64,000 nucleotides of DNA, taken from assembly GCA_003209165.1 (NCBI GenBank), contig QCSL01000007.1, positions 1 to 64,000 on the forward strand, given 5' to 3'. The position numbers and the translations under genes are program-made. The notes under the pieces are model-generated. The model searched no databases. It was not told where the DNA came from and saw nothing but the letters and a program-made list of their open reading frames with translations. Each line of letters begins with the position of its first letter. The first letter of the stretch is position 1. This document shows positions 9,484 to 19,494 of this stretch, piece by piece. The DNA comes from Synechococcus sp. AG-670-B23. GTDB lineage: Bacteria > Cyanobacteriota > Cyanobacteriia > PCC-6307 > Cyanobiaceae.

Positions 9484-10212
9484 ATGGGACACAAAATCAA
9501 CCCAACCGGTCTGCGCCTGGGGATCACCCAGGAACACCGGTCACGCTGGTACGCCTCCAGCAAGAACTATCCGGCCCTCCTTCAGGAGGACGACCGGATT
9601 CGCAAGTTCATCCACAAGAAATACGGCTCAGCCGGCATCAGCGATGTGCTGATCGCCAGGAAGGCGGATCAACTTGAAGTTGAACTCAAGACTGCACGCC
9701 CCGGCGTGCTGGTCGGCCGTCAAGGCAGCGGCATCGAAGAACTTCGCTCCGGCATTCAGAAGACCGTCGGCGACTCCAGTCGTCAGGTGCGGATCAATGT
9801 TGTCGAAGTCGAACGCGTCGACGGTGATGCTTTCCTCCTTGCCGAGTACATCGCCCAGCAGCTGGAGAAGCGTGTGGCTTTCCGCCGCACCATCCGCATG
9901 GCTGTGCAGCGCGCTCAGCGTGCCGGCGTTCTGGGTCTGAAGATCCAGGTGTCTGGTCGCCTGAACGGCGCTGAGATTGCTCGGACGGAATGGACCCGTG
10001 AGGGTCGGGTGCCCCTGCACACCCTGCGTGCCGACATCGACTACGCCACCAAGGTGGCCAGCACGACCTATGGCGTGCTGGGCATCAAGGTGTGGGTGTT
10101 CAAGGGCGAGGTGCTGAGCGAACAGGCTCAGCCCATGCCGGTGGGTGCCGCCCCCCGGCGCCGGGCCAGCCGTCGGCCCCAACAGTTCGAAGACCGCTCC
10201 AACGAGGGTTGA
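9484..10212 (+). CDS. rpsC: 30S ribosomal protein S3
   Basis: S3 forms part of the mRNA entry channel and its helicase. The 242-residue product starts [20 protein letters not shown] and has a KH domain with [11 protein letters not shown] (the GXXG loop, about residues 80-90), followed by the C-terminal S3 fold ([20 protein letters not shown]). A short basic tail ([15 protein letters not shown]) follows. It lies 20 nt after rplV in the same run. Confidence 0.98.
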   Translation: MGHKINPTGLRLGITQEHRSRWYASSKNYPALLQEDDRIRKFIHKKYGSAGISDVLIARKADQLEVELKTARPGVLVGRQGSGIEELRSGIQKTVGDSSRQVRINVVEVERVDGDAFLLAEYIAQQLEKRVAFRRTIRMAVQRAQRAGVLGLKIQVSGRLNGAEIARTEWTREGRVPLHTLRADIDYATKVASTTYGVLGIKVWVFKGEVLSEQAQPMPVGAAPRRRASRRPQQFEDRSNEG

Positions 10213-10228
10213 ACAGGAGGCCTAAACC

Positions 10229-10705
10229 ATGCTGAGTCCAAAACGCGTCAAATTCCGTAAGCAGCAGCGAGGCCGCATGCGCGGCGTCGCTACCCGGGGC
10301 AACACCATTGCCTTCGGACAGTTCGCGCTGCAGGCACAGGAATGTGGCTGGATCACCTCGCGCCAGATCGAGGCCAGCCGTCGTGCCATGACCCGCTACG
10401 TCAAGCGTGGCGGAAAAATCTGGATCCGGATCTTCCCCGACAAGCCGGTCACCATGCGCGCTGCCGAAACACGGATGGGTTCCGGTAAGGGCAACCCAGA
10501 ATTCTGGGTAGCGGTTATCAAACCCGGCCGGATCCTGTTTGAGATGGGCGGTGATGAAATCACTCCCGAAATCGCCAAGGAAGCCATGCGCCTAGCGCAA
10601 TACAAGCTTCCCGTGAAGACCAAGTTCATCCAGCTGGATGAGCAGGAGAAGCCAGCTGGTGCCAAGGCTCCGGCAGCTTCTGAAGCCGTCACTGTGGAGT
10701 CCTGA
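10229..10705 (+). CDS. rplP: 50S ribosomal protein L16
   Basis: L16 organises the A-site region of the large subunit. The 158-residue product starts [19 protein letters not shown] and has [35 protein letters not shown] and [15 protein letters not shown]. It is about 20 residues longer than the usual ~138 because of an Ala-rich C-terminal tail after LDEQEKP. CAGGAGG at 10214-10220 supports the ATG. Confidence 0.98.
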   Translation: MLSPKRVKFRKQQRGRMRGVATRGNTIAFGQFALQAQECGWITSRQIEASRRAMTRYVKRGGKIWIRIFPDKPVTMRAAETRMGSGKGNPEFWVAVIKPGRILFEMGGDEITPEIAKEAMRLAQYKLPVKTKFIQLDEQEKPAGAKAPAASEAVTVES

Positions 10706-10707
10706 CC

Positions 10708-10917
10708 ATGGCCCGTCCTAACGCCGCCGATGTGCGCAGCCTGTCCGATTCGGACATCAACGAACAGATCGATGGCCTGCGCCGCGAACTGTTTCAACTC
10801 CGTTTCCAGCAGGCCACGCGCCAGCTCGCAAACACGCACCGTTTCAAAGAGGTCCGCATCAAGCTGGCCCAGCTTCTGACGGTGCAGTCGGAGCGCCAGC
10901 GCTCCACCGCCTCCTGA
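10708..10917 (+). CDS. rpmC: 50S ribosomal protein L29
   Basis: L29 sits at the tunnel exit beside L23. The 69-residue product contains [23 protein letters not shown] and the basic helix [19 protein letters not shown], typical of L29. It begins two bases after the rplP stop. No strong ribosome site is visible, so coupling to rplP is likely. Confidence 0.97.
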   Translation: MARPNAADVRSLSDSDINEQIDGLRRELFQLRFQQATRQLANTHRFKEVRIKLAQLLTVQSERQRSTAS

Positions 10918-10934
10918 TCCCCCACTCCGTAACC

Positions 10935-11231
10935 ATGGCAGTCAAGGAAAGGATCGGCACCGTCGTCAGCGACAAGATGGAAAAAACGGTGGTGGTCGCG
11001 GTAGAAAGCCGCTTCCCACACCCCATCTATCAAAAGACGGTCAGCCGTACCACCCGTTACAAGGCTCACGACGAAGACAACACTTGTCGCGTCGGTGACC
11101 GCGTACGCATCACTGAAACCCGTCCGATGAGCCGCCAAAAGCGGTGGGCCATCGCCGAGGTTCTCAGCCACAGCCCCAAGGCTGCAGCTGAGGAAGCCAA
11201 CAAGGCTGAAGCTCAGGAGGTGAAACAGTGA
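10935..11231 (+). CDS. rpsQ: 30S ribosomal protein S17
   Basis: S17 is a primary 16S rRNA-binding protein with an OB fold. The 98-residue product has [27 protein letters not shown] (described by its two halves) and [18 protein letters not shown], the family hallmarks. It ends in an Ala/Glu-rich tail. Its stop overlaps the rplN GTG start. Confidence 0.98.
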   Translation: MAVKERIGTVVSDKMEKTVVVAVESRFPHPIYQKTVSRTTRYKAHDEDNTCRVGDRVRITETRPMSRQKRWAIAEVLSHSPKAAAEEANKAEAQEVKQ

Positions 11232-11593
11232 TCCAGCAGGAGTCCTATCTCACCGTTGCCGACAACAGCGGCGCCAAACGCATCCAGTGCATTCGCGTTC
11301 TCGGCACCAACCGTCGCTATGCCCACGTGGGCGACGTGATCGTTGCCGCCGTGAAGGATGCCGCCCCCAACATGGGCGTCAAAAAGTCCGACGTGGTGAA
11401 GGCCGTTGTGGTGCGCACCAAAGCCACCATGCGTCGTGAAACCGGCAACTCGATCCGGTTCGACGACAACGCCGCCGTCATCATCAACGACGACAAAAAC
11501 CCGAAAGGCACACGAGTCTTCGGACCGGTGGCCCGTGAGCTGCGTGAGCGCAGCTTCACCAAAATCGTGTCCCTCGCACCGGAGGTGATCTGA
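11228..11593 (+). CDS. rplN: 50S ribosomal protein L14
   Basis: L14 sits at the subunit interface and contacts 16S helix 14. The 121-residue product starts (V/M)[17 protein letters not shown] and has the standard block [19 protein letters not shown]. The start is GTG at 11228, which overlaps the rpsQ stop by four bases. It is set by a strong AGGAGGTGA at about 11216 that lies within rpsQ. Confidence 0.98.
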   Translation: MIQQESYLTVADNSGAKRIQCIRVLGTNRRYAHVGDVIVAAVKDAAPNMGVKKSDVVKAVVVRTKATMRRETGNSIRFDDNAAVIINDDKNPKGTRVFGPVARELRERSFTKIVSLAPEVI

Positions 11594-11595
11594 CC

Positions 11596-11952
11596 ATGGC
11601 AACTGCAACCACCAAGGCCAAGGCCACCGAACGCATCAAGATGCGCATCCGCAAGGGCGACACCGTTCAGGTGATCGCCGGCAAGGACAAGGGCAAGACC
11701 GGTGCAGTTCTACGCACCCTGCCCAACGAGAACCGCGTCGTCGTGGAGGGAGTGAACATGCGCACTCGCCACGAAAAGCCCACCCAAGAGGGCGAGACAG
11801 GCCGCATCGTGACGGAGGAAGCCTCTCTGCATGCCTCCAATGTGATGCTCTATTCCACCGACAAAAAGGTGGCAAGCCGCGTTGAAATCGTCGTCGAGAA
11901 GGACGGCACAAAGAAGCGCCGGCTGAAGAAAACCGGTGAAGTCCTCGACTGA
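11596..11952 (+). CDS. rplX: 50S ribosomal protein L24
   Basis: L24 is an assembly-initiator protein of the large subunit with a KOW motif ([20 protein letters not shown], about residues 18-37). The 118-residue product ends with a Lys-rich tail. GGAGGTGATC at 11581-11590, inside rplN, is a near-full match to the anti-Shine-Dalgarno complement and fixes the ATG at 11596. rplE follows after a 40-nt gap. Confidence 0.98.
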   Translation: MATATTKAKATERIKMRIRKGDTVQVIAGKDKGKTGAVLRTLPNENRVVVEGVNMRTRHEKPTQEGETGRIVTEEASLHASNVMLYSTDKKVASRVEIVVEKDGTKKRRLKKTGEVLD

Positions 11953-11992
11953 TCCCGACTTCTGACCACGCCCAGAAGCACCCCAACCCGTT

Positions 11993-12532
11993 ATGTCACT
12001 CAAGAAGCGCTATCGGGAGACCATCCAGCCCAAGCTGCAGAAGGATCTCTCCCTCAACAACATCCATGAAGTCCCCAAGGTGGTGAAAGTCACCGTCAAC
12101 CGGGGCCTCGGCGAAGCGGCCGCTAATGCCAAGTCCCTCGAGGCCTCGGTGAATGAGCTGGCGCAGATCACCGGCCAGAAAGTCGTTGTGACCCGTGCCA
12201 AAAAAGCCATCGCCGGCTTCAAGATTCGCCAGGGCATGCCAATCGGCTGTGCCGTCACCCTCCGTGGTGATCGGATGTATGCCTTCCTCGAGCGCCTGAT
12301 CAACCTGGCGCTGCCCCGCATCCGCGACTTTCGCGGGGTCAGCCCCAAGAGTTTCGATGGCCGCGGCAACTACACCCTTGGGGTGCGCGAACAGATCATT
12401 TTCCCTGAGATCTCCTTCGACAAGATCGATGCGATCCGGGGCATGGACATCACCATCGTGACCACTGCCCGTTCGGACGAAGAGGGCCGGGCCCTCCTCC
12501 GCGAGATGGGAATGCCGTTCCAGAGCAACTGA
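11993..12532 (+). CDS. rplE: 50S ribosomal protein L5
   Basis: L5 binds 5S rRNA and contacts the small subunit through bridge B1b. The 179-residue product has [37 protein letters not shown] and the C-terminal [32 protein letters not shown] inverted repeat lies in the 40-nt gap before it. rpsN, often next in bacterial spc operons, is not here; rpsH follows directly. Confidence 0.98.
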   Translation: MSLKKRYRETIQPKLQKDLSLNNIHEVPKVVKVTVNRGLGEAAANAKSLEASVNELAQITGQKVVVTRAKKAIAGFKIRQGMPIGCAVTLRGDRMYAFLERLINLALPRIRDFRGVSPKSFDGRGNYTLGVREQIIFPEISFDKIDAIRGMDITIVTTARSDEEGRALLREMGMPFQSN

Positions 12533-12551
12533 GCCCTCCCCGTCGACACCT

Positions 12552-12953
12552 ATGGCCAACCACGACCCCATTTCCGACATGCTCACCCGCATTCGCAATG
12601 CGAGTGAGAAACGTCACGAAACCACCAAGATCCCCGCTTCGCGGATGACCCGCAGCATCGCCAAGGTGCTGCAACAGGAAGGCTTCATCTCCGAGATCAG
12701 CGAGCAGGGTGAAGGCGTTCGCACCGAACTGGTGCTCGCCCTCAAGTACAGCGGCAAGCACAGGTTGCCCACGATCCGCTCCATGCAGCGGGTCAGCAAG
12801 CCCGGTCTCCGCATCTACAAGAACACTCGCGGCCTGCCCAAAGTCCTCGGCGGACTGGGCGTGGCGATCATCTCCACCTCCAAGGGTGTGATGAGCGATC
12901 GTGACGCCCGTCGTCAGGGCGTCGGTGGCGAAGTGCTCTGTTACGTCTACTGA
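12552..12953 (+). CDS. rpsH: 30S ribosomal protein S8
   Basis: S8 binds the central domain of 16S rRNA, and in Escherichia coli it represses the spc operon. The 133-residue product starts [22 protein letters not shown] and ends with [10 protein letters not shown], where the conserved end carries the [13 protein letters not shown] block. It follows rplE after 19 nt and precedes rplF by 14 nt. Confidence 0.98.
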   Translation: MANHDPISDMLTRIRNASEKRHETTKIPASRMTRSIAKVLQQEGFISEISEQGEGVRTELVLALKYSGKHRLPTIRSMQRVSKPGLRIYKNTRGLPKVLGGLGVAIISTSKGVMSDRDARRQGVGGEVLCYVY

Positions 12954-12967
12954 TCCGGAGCTGAACC

Positions 12968-13507
12968 ATGTCACGAATCGGCAAAAACCCCGTTCCCGTT
13001 CCTGAAAAGGTCACCGTTTCCCTCGACGGCCTCACCGTCAAGGTGAAAGGGCCCAAAGGAGAACTGGAGCGCACCCTTCCTGAAGGCGTCAGCGTCAGCC
13101 AGGACAACAACACCATCGTGGTTTCCCCCACGAGCACCAAGCGCATCTCCCGTGAGCGCCACGGCCTGAGCCGCACCCTCGTCGCAAACATGATCGAGGG
13201 TGTCAACAATGGCTACAGCAAGGCCTTGGAGATCGTCGGCGTGGGCTCCCGTGCCCAGGTCAAAGGCAAAACCCTCGTGGTGAGTGCTGGCTACAGCCAC
13301 CCCGTAGAGATGGAAGCGCCTGAGGGCATCACCTTCAAGGTGGAAAACAACACCAGGGTGATTGTCTCCGGCATCGACAAGGAGCTGGTGGGCAACGAAG
13401 CCGCCAAGGTCCGCGCCATCCGTCCCCCCGAGCCCTACAAGGGCAAGGGCATCAAGTACGAGGGCGAGCGCATCCTGCGCAAGGCAGGCAAGTCCGGCAA
13501 GAAATAA
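12968..13507 (+). CDS. rplF: 50S ribosomal protein L6
   Basis: L6 sits near the sarcin-ricin loop and the L7/L12 stalk. The 179-residue product has [15 protein letters not shown] at the N-terminus and the C-terminal signature [15 protein letters not shown]. It is of normal length for the two-domain L6 fold. The order rpsH-rplF-rplR-rpsE-rplO matches the bacterial spc operon. Confidence 0.98.
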   Translation: MSRIGKNPVPVPEKVTVSLDGLTVKVKGPKGELERTLPEGVSVSQDNNTIVVSPTSTKRISRERHGLSRTLVANMIEGVNNGYSKALEIVGVGSRAQVKGKTLVVSAGYSHPVEMEAPEGITFKVENNTRVIVSGIDKELVGNEAAKVRAIRPPEPYKGKGIKYEGERILRKAGKSGKK

Positions 13508-13540
13508 GCCTTGTCCTGACGTCCCTTCCCTTCACCCACC

Positions 13541-13909
13541 ATGTCCCAACTATCCCGCAAACAGCAGACGCAGAAACGCCACCGGCGTCTCCGTCGTCAC
13601 ATCACCGGAACCTCAGACCGTCCACGGCTGGCCGTGTTCCGCTCCAATAACCACATCTACGCCCAGGTCATCGACGACGCGGCCCAGAGCACACTCTGCT
13701 CAGCCTCCACCGTTGACAAGGAGCTGCGTGCCGGCCTCAACGCTCCGGCTGGCAGCTGCGACGCCTCTGTCGCCGTTGGCGAACTGGTCGCCAAGCGCGC
13801 CATTGCCAAAGGCATCCAGCAGGTGGTGTTCGACCGCGGCGGAAATCTTTACCACGGCCGGATTAAAGCCCTTGCCGATGCCGCCCGGGAAGCGGGCCTT
13901 CAGTTCTGA
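13541..13909 (+). CDS. rplR: 50S ribosomal protein L18
   Basis: L18 binds 5S rRNA together with L5. The 122-residue product has [33 protein letters not shown] and the C-terminal [24 protein letters not shown]. The fit to the family is good over its full length. It lies 33 nt after rplF and 14 nt before rpsE. Confidence 0.98.
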   Translation: MSQLSRKQQTQKRHRRLRRHITGTSDRPRLAVFRSNNHIYAQVIDDAAQSTLCSASTVDKELRAGLNAPAGSCDASVAVGELVAKRAIAKGIQQVVFDRGGNLYHGRIKALADAAREAGLQF

Positions 13910-13923
13910 TTCCTGCTTAACCC

Positions 13924-14568
13924 ATGACAGATTCCTCCCCCCAATCCAATCCCAACGCCGTGCCGGGTGCGGCCGATGTTCCAGCGGCAGCCGAAGGGCA
14001 GCAGCAACAGGAGCAGCGCCGCGGCCGTGGCGACCGTGACGGTCGTCGTGGCGATCGGCGTGGTGGTCGTCGCGGCCAGGAGCGCGACTCCGAATGGCAG
14101 GAGCGCGTGGTTCAGATCCGCCGCGTATCCAAGACCGTGAAAGGCGGTAAGAAGATGAGTTTCCGGGCCATCGTTGTCGTCGGCAACGAAAAAGGCCAGG
14201 TCGGCGTTGGTGTCGGCAAAGCCGGTGATGTTATCGGTGCTGTCCGCAAGGGTGTCGCCGATGGCAAGAAGCACCTCGTCAAAGTGCCATTGACCCGTCA
14301 CAACTCCATCCCGACCCTTTCTAATGGTCGGGATGGTGCTGCCAGTGTGCTTATCCGCCCTGCAGCCCCTGGTACCGGCGTGATCGCTGGCGGTTCCATC
14401 CGCACAGTGCTCGAACTCGCCGGCATCAAGAATGTCCTGGCCAAGCGCCTGGGCAGCAAGACCCCCCTGAACAATGCACGGGCTGCCATGGTGGCTCTGT
14501 CGCTTCTCCGCACCCACAAGGAGACGGCCAAGGAACGGGGAATCTCCCTCGAACAGATCTACTCCTGA
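13924..14568 (+). CDS. rpsE: 30S ribosomal protein S5 with Arg/Gly-rich N-terminal extension
   Basis: S5 lines the mRNA entry channel and affects decoding fidelity. At 214 residues it is longer than the usual ~165. Residues 1-57 are a low-complexity extension, Gln-rich then [20 protein letters not shown]. The conserved core begins near [18 protein letters not shown] and includes [20 protein letters not shown]. There is no in-frame ATG near the core that would remove the extension cleanly, so it is probably translated. rplO follows six bases after the stop, with no rpmD (L30) between. Confidence 0.97.
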   Translation: MTDSSPQSNPNAVPGAADVPAAAEGQQQQEQRRGRGDRDGRRGDRRGGRRGQERDSEWQERVVQIRRVSKTVKGGKKMSFRAIVVVGNEKGQVGVGVGKAGDVIGAVRKGVADGKKHLVKVPLTRHNSIPTLSNGRDGAASVLIRPAAPGTGVIAGGSIRTVLELAGIKNVLAKRLGSKTPLNNARAAMVALSLLRTHKETAKERGISLEQIYS

Positions 14569-14574
14569 TTCGCG

Positions 14575-15030
14575 ATGACTCTCCGACTCGATTCCCTCAA
14601 ATCCAACAAGGGCGCTCGTCGCCGCAAACTGCGCAAGGGCCGCGGCATCGCCGCTGGTCAGGGTGCCAGCTGCGGCTTCGGTATGCGCGGCCAGAAATCC
14701 CGCTCGGGTCGCCCCACGCGCCCAGGCTTCGAGGGTGGACAGATGCCTCTGTACCGCCGGGTTCCAAAGCTGAAGCACTTCCCCCTGGTGAATCCCAAGC
14801 ACTTCACCATTCTCAACGTTTCGGCATTGAATGACCTGAAGGACGGCAGCACCGTCAACTTGGATTCCCTGGTCAAGGACGGCATCGTGACCAGCCCCAA
14901 GCATCCGCTGAAGATGCTGGGCAACGGTGATCTGACAGCCAAAAAGCTGACCGTGCAAGCTGCGGCGTTCACCGCCTCCGCCCGCACCAAGATCGAAGCC
15001 GCGGGCGGCACCTGCGACATCCTCGATTAA
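14575..15030 (+). CDS. rplO: 50S ribosomal protein L15
   Basis: L15 is a late-assembly large-subunit protein. The 151-residue product has the Gly-rich N-terminal region [20 protein letters not shown] and [20 protein letters not shown], then the globular C-terminal half ([20 protein letters not shown]). It ends the tightly packed part of the run; 104 nt containing a strong hairpin separate it from secY. Confidence 0.98.
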   Translation: MTLRLDSLKSNKGARRRKLRKGRGIAAGQGASCGFGMRGQKSRSGRPTRPGFEGGQMPLYRRVPKLKHFPLVNPKHFTILNVSALNDLKDGSTVNLDSLVKDGIVTSPKHPLKMLGNGDLTAKKLTVQAAAFTASARTKIEAAGGTCDILD

Positions 15031-15066
15031 TCAAGGGCTCGTCCCCAAGTCAACCCTAGGGTCTGA

Positions 15067-15097
15067 GCCGTCCGCTGGATTTTGATCCACGGGCGGC
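15067..15097 (+). terminator. Hairpin between rplO and secY (possible partial terminator)
   Basis: GCCGTCC (15067-15073) pairs with GGGCGGC (15091-15097, one G-T pair), and an inner TGGA/TCCA encloses TTTTGA. The downstream bases TTCTTGGCTTTT are T-rich but not a clean T run. It could reduce readthrough between the ribosomal genes and secY, or be a processing site. No promoter for secY is obvious. Confidence 0.4.
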
Positions 15098-15134
15098 TTC
15101 TTGGCTTTTCGCCCAATTTCACTTTCTTCTGGAC

Positions 15135-16454
15135 ATGCTCGTCAGTCGGGGTCGCAACCCCAACGCCTCCGAAGTGATCAGCCAGCTGATCACCAATCCT
15201 GGGCTCCGCAGTCGCGTGCTCACCACGCTCGGGCTTCTTTTGTTGGTGCGTCTCGGGATCTATATCCCGATGCCCGGGATCGATCGAGAAGCGTTCAAGC
15301 AGTTCATCGATCAGGGCGGACAACTGATCGGCTTCCTCGATATCTTCACTGGGGGCGGCATCTCCACTCTGGGCATCTTTGCCCTGGGGATCCTGCCGTT
15401 CATCAATGCCTCGATCATCCTCCAGCTGCTGACCGCAGCTTTGCCCCAGCTGGAGGACCTCCAGAAGAATGAAGGCGAGGCTGGCCGACGCAAGATCGCC
15501 CAAATCACCCGCTATGTGGCACTGGGATGGGGCCTCGTTCAGAGCGTGGTCTTCGCGATGATCCTGCGCCAATACGCCGTGGAAGGCCTGAGCGAAGTGG
15601 CCTTTGTAGTGCAGACGGCACTCGCGCTGGTGACCGGCTCCATGATTGTGATGTGGCTGAGTGAAGTGATCACCGAGCGGGGCATCGGCCAGGGCGCTTC
15701 ACTGGTGATTTTTCTGAACATCGTGGCCACCCTGCCGCGCACCCTCGGCGCGACGATCGAAGCCGCACAGACCGGCGATCGCGACACCGTGCTCGGCATC
15801 ATTGTTTTGGTGCTGGTGTTCCTGGCCACGATCGTTGGAATCATCTTCGTGCAGGAAGGGGCACGCCGAATCCCCATCGTCAGTGCCAAGCGCCAGGTGG
15901 GTGGAGCAGGCGTTCTCCCCACCCGTCAGAGCTACCTGCCGCTCAAGCTGAATGCCGGCGGTGTGATGCCGATCATCTTCGCCTCAGCTCTGATTTTCCT
16001 TCCGGTCACCATCGCCAACCTCACCAAGAGCGAGTGGTTGATCCGTGCAGCCAGCGCCCTGAATCCAGGGGCAGCGAACCCCTGGCCGTACGCGCTCACA
16101 TTTTTTGCCTTGATCCTGGGCTTCTCCTATTTCTATGCATCACTCACGGTGAATCCCGCTGACATTGCCACCAACCTGAAACGGGGTGGTGTTGCAATTC
16201 CAGGCGTCCGCCCTGGCAGCGCCACGGCCACCTATCTCTCGGGCGTCCAAAACCGCCTCACCCTGCTGGGTGGTCTGTTCCTCGGCGCCGTAGCCATCAT
16301 TCCTGCTGGCGTCGAACGCGCCACGAATGTGCAGACGTTCCAAGGTCTCGGCGCTACATCGCTGCTGATCCTGGTCGGCGTGGCCATCGACACGGCCAAG
16401 CAGGTGCAGACCTATGTGATTTCACAGCGCTACGAGGGCCTCGTTCGCCAGTGA
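15135..16454 (+). CDS. secY: Protein translocase subunit SecY
   Basis: SecY is the channel of the Sec translocon in the plasma and thylakoid membranes. The 439-residue product has about ten hydrophobic spans, beginning LGLLLLVRLGIYIPMPGID. It carries the plug-region block FLDIFTGGGISTLGIFALGI and the late loop EGARRIPIVSAKRQVGG. Length is normal. As usual it follows rplO and precedes adk, but the 104-nt hairpin-containing gap suggests separate control of its level. Confidence 0.98.
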   Translation: MLVSRGRNPNASEVISQLITNPGLRSRVLTTLGLLLLVRLGIYIPMPGIDREAFKQFIDQGGQLIGFLDIFTGGGISTLGIFALGILPFINASIILQLLTAALPQLEDLQKNEGEAGRRKIAQITRYVALGWGLVQSVVFAMILRQYAVEGLSEVAFVVQTALALVTGSMIVMWLSEVITERGIGQGASLVIFLNIVATLPRTLGATIEAAQTGDRDTVLGIIVLVLVFLATIVGIIFVQEGARRIPIVSAKRQVGGAGVLPTRQSYLPLKLNAGGVMPIIFASALIFLPVTIANLTKSEWLIRAASALNPGAANPWPYALTFFALILGFSYFYASLTVNPADIATNLKRGGVAIPGVRPGSATATYLSGVQNRLTLLGGLFLGAVAIIPAGVERATNVQTFQGLGATSLLILVGVAIDTAKQVQTYVISQRYEGLVRQ

Positions 16455-16506
16455 GCGCTGCTGAGCAGCTCACCTTCCGTTCACTCCACCTCACGATTAC
16501 GCAACC

Positions 16507-17058
16507 ATGAAAAATCGCTTGCTCTTTCTTGGTCCTCCGGGAGCTGGCAAAGGCACTCAGGCCGCCCGACTGTGTGATAAAAACAGCATGACGCACCTGT
16601 CCACGGGCGACCTTCTGCGCTGTGAAGTGGCAGCCGGCAGCGACCTTGGCAAAGAGGCTGAAGCGGTGATGAACCGAGGTGAACTGGTGAGCGACGCTCT
16701 GGTGCTGGCCATCGTAGAAAGCCAGATGAAGGCCATGACCAAACATGGCTGGCTACTTGACGGCTTTCCCCGCACGGTGCCACAAGCCGAAGCTCTCGAA
16801 CCACTTCTGGCCGAACTAGAACTACCCATCCAGGCGGTGATCCTCCTGGAGCTAGATGACGCAGTTTTAATTGAACGGCTGCTGGCCCGCGGCCGTTCCG
16901 ACGACAACGAAGCAGTGATCCGCAATCGCCTGGAGGTGTACCGCGAGAAAACGGAACCTCTGATTCGCTTCTACAGCGATAAGGACCTCCTTGTTTCCAT
17001 TCCTGCTCAGGGATCTGTCGAAGAGATCACCAAGCGAATCGAGTCTGTTCTTGATTGA
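16507..17058 (+). CDS. adk: Adenylate kinase (short form)
   Basis: Adenylate kinase interconverts ATP + AMP and 2 ADP. The 183-residue product has the P-loop GPPGAGKGT (9-17), the AMP-site block HLSTGDLLR and [17 protein letters not shown]. The segment [22 protein letters not shown] passes directly through where long forms insert a zinc-type LID, so this is the short form usual in cyanobacteria. It lies between secY and rpmJ; infA, often found here, is absent. Confidence 0.98.
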   Translation: MKNRLLFLGPPGAGKGTQAARLCDKNSMTHLSTGDLLRCEVAAGSDLGKEAEAVMNRGELVSDALVLAIVESQMKAMTKHGWLLDGFPRTVPQAEALEPLLAELELPIQAVILLELDDAVLIERLLARGRSDDNEAVIRNRLEVYREKTEPLIRFYSDKDLLVSIPAQGSVEEITKRIESVLD

Positions 17059-17104
17059 CCGTCATGGTAATGTTGCCGTTTGGAAATTTGGAGAGCCACG
17101 CCTC

Positions 17105-17218
17105 ATGAAGGTGCGCAGCTCAGTCAAGAAAATGTGTGACAAGTGCCGGGTGATCCGTCGCCACGGCAAGGTCATGGTCATTTGCATCAACCCCAAGCAC
17201 AAACAGCGCCAGGGCTGA
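17105..17218 (+). CDS. rpmJ: 50S ribosomal protein L36
   Basis: L36 is the smallest large-subunit protein, at 37 residues. The sequence [20 protein letters not shown] is followed by [17 protein letters not shown]. Cys residues CDKC and the later Cys and His form the usual zinc site. The frame extends upstream, but ATG 17105 matches the family exactly. It is 46 nt downstream of adk. Confidence 0.97.
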   Translation: MKVRSSVKKMCDKCRVIRRHGKVMVICINPKHKQRQG

Positions 17219-17289
17219 TCCCCCCGCTGTTCTTAACCATCCTCGCCTCCAGGACCTCGGAGGTATCTGTCCTTTTCAACTGAACAAAC

Positions 17290-17655
17290 GTGGCACGGAT
17301 CGCCGGCGTTGACATTCCCCGCGACAAGCGGATTGAAGTGTCCCTCACCTACATATACGGAGTTGGTCTCACCCGCTCGCAGGCCATCCTGGCCAAAACC
17401 GGCGTGAACCCCGACATCCGGGTGAAAGATCTGGAGGACGGAGATCTTCAGAAACTCCGCGGTGCCCTGGAAGAGTTCACCGTTGAAGGTGATCTACGCC
17501 GGCAGGAAGGCATGGCCCTGAAGCGCCTGCAAGACATCGGCTGCCTGCGTGGTCGTCGTCACCGCATGAGCCTTCCCGTTCGCGGCCAACGCACCCGCAC
17601 CAACGCCCGCACCCGCCGCGGCGCGCGGAAAACTGTGGCTGGCAAGAAGAAGTAA
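17290..17655 (+). CDS. rpsM: 30S ribosomal protein S13
   Basis: S13 contacts the P-site tRNA and the large subunit. The 121-residue product starts (V/M)[20 protein letters not shown] and has [13 protein letters not shown] and the C-terminal [19 protein letters not shown]. The start codon is GTG at 17290. The 71-nt gap after rpmJ includes CCTCC...GGAGG complementary segments that may fold. Confidence 0.98.
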   Translation: MARIAGVDIPRDKRIEVSLTYIYGVGLTRSQAILAKTGVNPDIRVKDLEDGDLQKLRGALEEFTVEGDLRRQEGMALKRLQDIGCLRGRRHRMSLPVRGQRTRTNARTRRGARKTVAGKKK

Positions 17656-17690
17656 GTCCCCAACATCCTTTTCCCTGACTGCATTCGGCC

Positions 17691-18083
17691 ATGGCTAAAA
17701 CCGTCAAAAAATCCGGGCCCAAGAAGGCCAAGCGCAACGTTCCTAACGGTGTTGCTCACATCCAGAGCACCTTCAACAACACCATCGTGTCCATCACCGA
17801 CACGTCCGGTGAAGTGATTTCCTGGTCGTCCGCAGGCGCCAGTGGTTTCAAAGGTGCTCGCAAAGGCACCCCCTTCGCCGCTCAAACAGCTGCAGAGGCA
17901 GCTGCACGTCGTGCCCTTGACCAAGGAATGCGTCAGATTGAAGTACTGGTGCGCGGTCCTGGATCAGGCCGTGAGACCGCCATCCGCGCTCTCCAGGTTG
18001 CTGGCCTCGAAATCACCCTGATTCGTGACGTCACCCCCCTGCCCCATAACGGTTGCCGCCGGCCCAAGCGCCGCCGCGTCTGA
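17691..18083 (+). CDS. rpsK: 30S ribosomal protein S11
   Basis: S11 sits in the platform of the small subunit near the E site. The 130-residue product has [40 protein letters not shown] and the end [18 protein letters not shown], all family signatures. rpsD, which follows rpsK in many bacteria, is not present; rpoA follows directly. Confidence 0.98.
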   Translation: MAKTVKKSGPKKAKRNVPNGVAHIQSTFNNTIVSITDTSGEVISWSSAGASGFKGARKGTPFAAQTAAEAAARRALDQGMRQIEVLVRGPGSGRETAIRALQVAGLEITLIRDVTPLPHNGCRRPKRRRV

Positions 18084-18130
18084 ACCGAGCTGATTTCCGT
18101 CCGGTTTCTCCACTTACCCCGATTCAGATC

Positions 18131-19069
18131 GTGTTGCAGTACCAGATTGATCGCATTGAGCATCAAGTAGCAGAGGATCGCGCCCAGTCCGGCGTCTTCC
18201 TGATTGGTCCCCTTGAGCGTGGCCAGGCCACGACTCTGGGCAACGCGCTGCGTCGCGTGCTGATGGGTGGGCTCGAAGGCAGTGCCGTCACCGCCATCCG
18301 CATTGCCGGTGTCAATCACGAATACGCCACGGTTCCTGGAGTCCGTGAAGACGTGCTCGACATCCTGCTGAACTGCAAGGAGCTCACCGTCAACAGCCGT
18401 TCAGCCGAGCTTGAGATCGGCCGTCTCGTTGTGGCTGGTCCCGCTGAAGTGAAGGCCGGAGATCTGCAATTCTCCTCTCAGGTGCAAGTGGTGGACGCCG
18501 ATCGCCCGATCGCCACCGTGGCCGATGGCCACAGCCTCGAGCTTGAAGTTCACGTTGAGCGTGGCGTCGGCTATCGCCCGGTGGATCGTCACAACGAAGA
18601 AACCAGTGCCATCGATCTGCTCCAGATCGATGCGGTGTTCATGCCCGTGACCCGGGTCAACTTCACCATCGACGAAACCGCCGTTGCCGAAGGCGGCTCG
18701 GCCCGCGAACGACTGCGGATGGAGATCATCACGGACGGCTCTATTACCCCCGACGACGCCCTGGCTCAATCAGCCAATCAATTGATCGAGTTGTTCCAGC
18801 CGCTGGCCACGGTCACTCTCGTTGAGGAAGTTCCTGCTGAACCCGAGCCTTCGGCGGAAGCACAGATTCCTCTTGAAGAGTTGAACCTTTCCGTTCGCGC
18901 CTACAACTGCCTCAAGCGGGCCCAGGTCAACTCCGTGTCTGACCTGATGGGCTTCAGCTATGAGGATCTGCTCGAGATCAAGAACTTCGGTTCCAAATCA
19001 GCTGATGAAGTGATCGAAGCCCTCGAGCGCATCGGCATCTCCATCCCCCAGAGCCGCACCTCTGCATAA
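18131..19069 (+). CDS. rpoA: RNA polymerase subunit alpha
   Basis: The alpha subunit starts polymerase assembly, and its C-terminal domain contacts UP elements and activators. The N-terminal domain has [19 protein letters not shown] and [12 protein letters not shown]. The C-terminal domain (about 250-312) has [20 protein letters not shown] and [14 protein letters not shown]. The frame is open from 18053, inside rpsK. GTG 18131, giving [11 protein letters not shown] and 312 residues, is the better start because it matches the usual cyanobacterial length and avoids overlap. Confidence 0.98.
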   Translation: MLQYQIDRIEHQVAEDRAQSGVFLIGPLERGQATTLGNALRRVLMGGLEGSAVTAIRIAGVNHEYATVPGVREDVLDILLNCKELTVNSRSAELEIGRLVVAGPAEVKAGDLQFSSQVQVVDADRPIATVADGHSLELEVHVERGVGYRPVDRHNEETSAIDLLQIDAVFMPVTRVNFTIDETAVAEGGSARERLRMEIITDGSITPDDALAQSANQLIELFQPLATVTLVEEVPAEPEPSAEAQIPLEELNLSVRAYNCLKRAQVNSVSDLMGFSYEDLLEIKNFGSKSADEVIEALERIGISIPQSRTSA

Positions 19070-19118
19070 CTGCAGAACGGCCTGAACATCCTTTTTCGTC
19101 TTCGTCACCGACAGAACC

Positions 19119-19469
19119 ATGCGTCATCAATGCCGAGTTCCTCAGCTGGGACGTCCAGCTGACCAGCGCAAGGCAATGCTGCGCGCCCTGACCACCCAGC
19201 TAATTCGCGAAGGTCGGGTTACCACCACCAAGGCCAGGGCCAAGGCGCTTCGCGACGAAGCCGAGCGCATGATCACCTTGGCTAAGGACGGCAGCCTCGC
19301 CTCCCGTCGCCGGGCCATGGGCTACATCTACGACAAGCAGTTGGTGCATGCCTTGTTCGAAAAGGCCCCCAACCGCTATAGCGATCGCAAGGGCGGCTAC
19401 ACCCGCATCACCCGCACCGTTCCCCGTCGTGGCGACAACGCCGAGATGGCCATCATTGAACTGGTCTGA
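19119..19469 (+). CDS. rplQ: 50S ribosomal protein L17
   Basis: L17 sits near the tunnel exit. The 116-residue product starts [20 protein letters not shown] and has [22 protein letters not shown] and [21 protein letters not shown]. It follows rpoA by 49 nt and precedes truA by 25 nt, the usual alpha-operon end. Confidence 0.98.
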   Translation: MRHQCRVPQLGRPADQRKAMLRALTTQLIREGRVTTTKARAKALRDEAERMITLAKDGSLASRRRAMGYIYDKQLVHALFEKAPNRYSDRKGGYTRITRTVPRRGDNAEMAIIELV

Positions 19470-19494
19470 TCAGACCTCACGTCAGTCCTGACGT

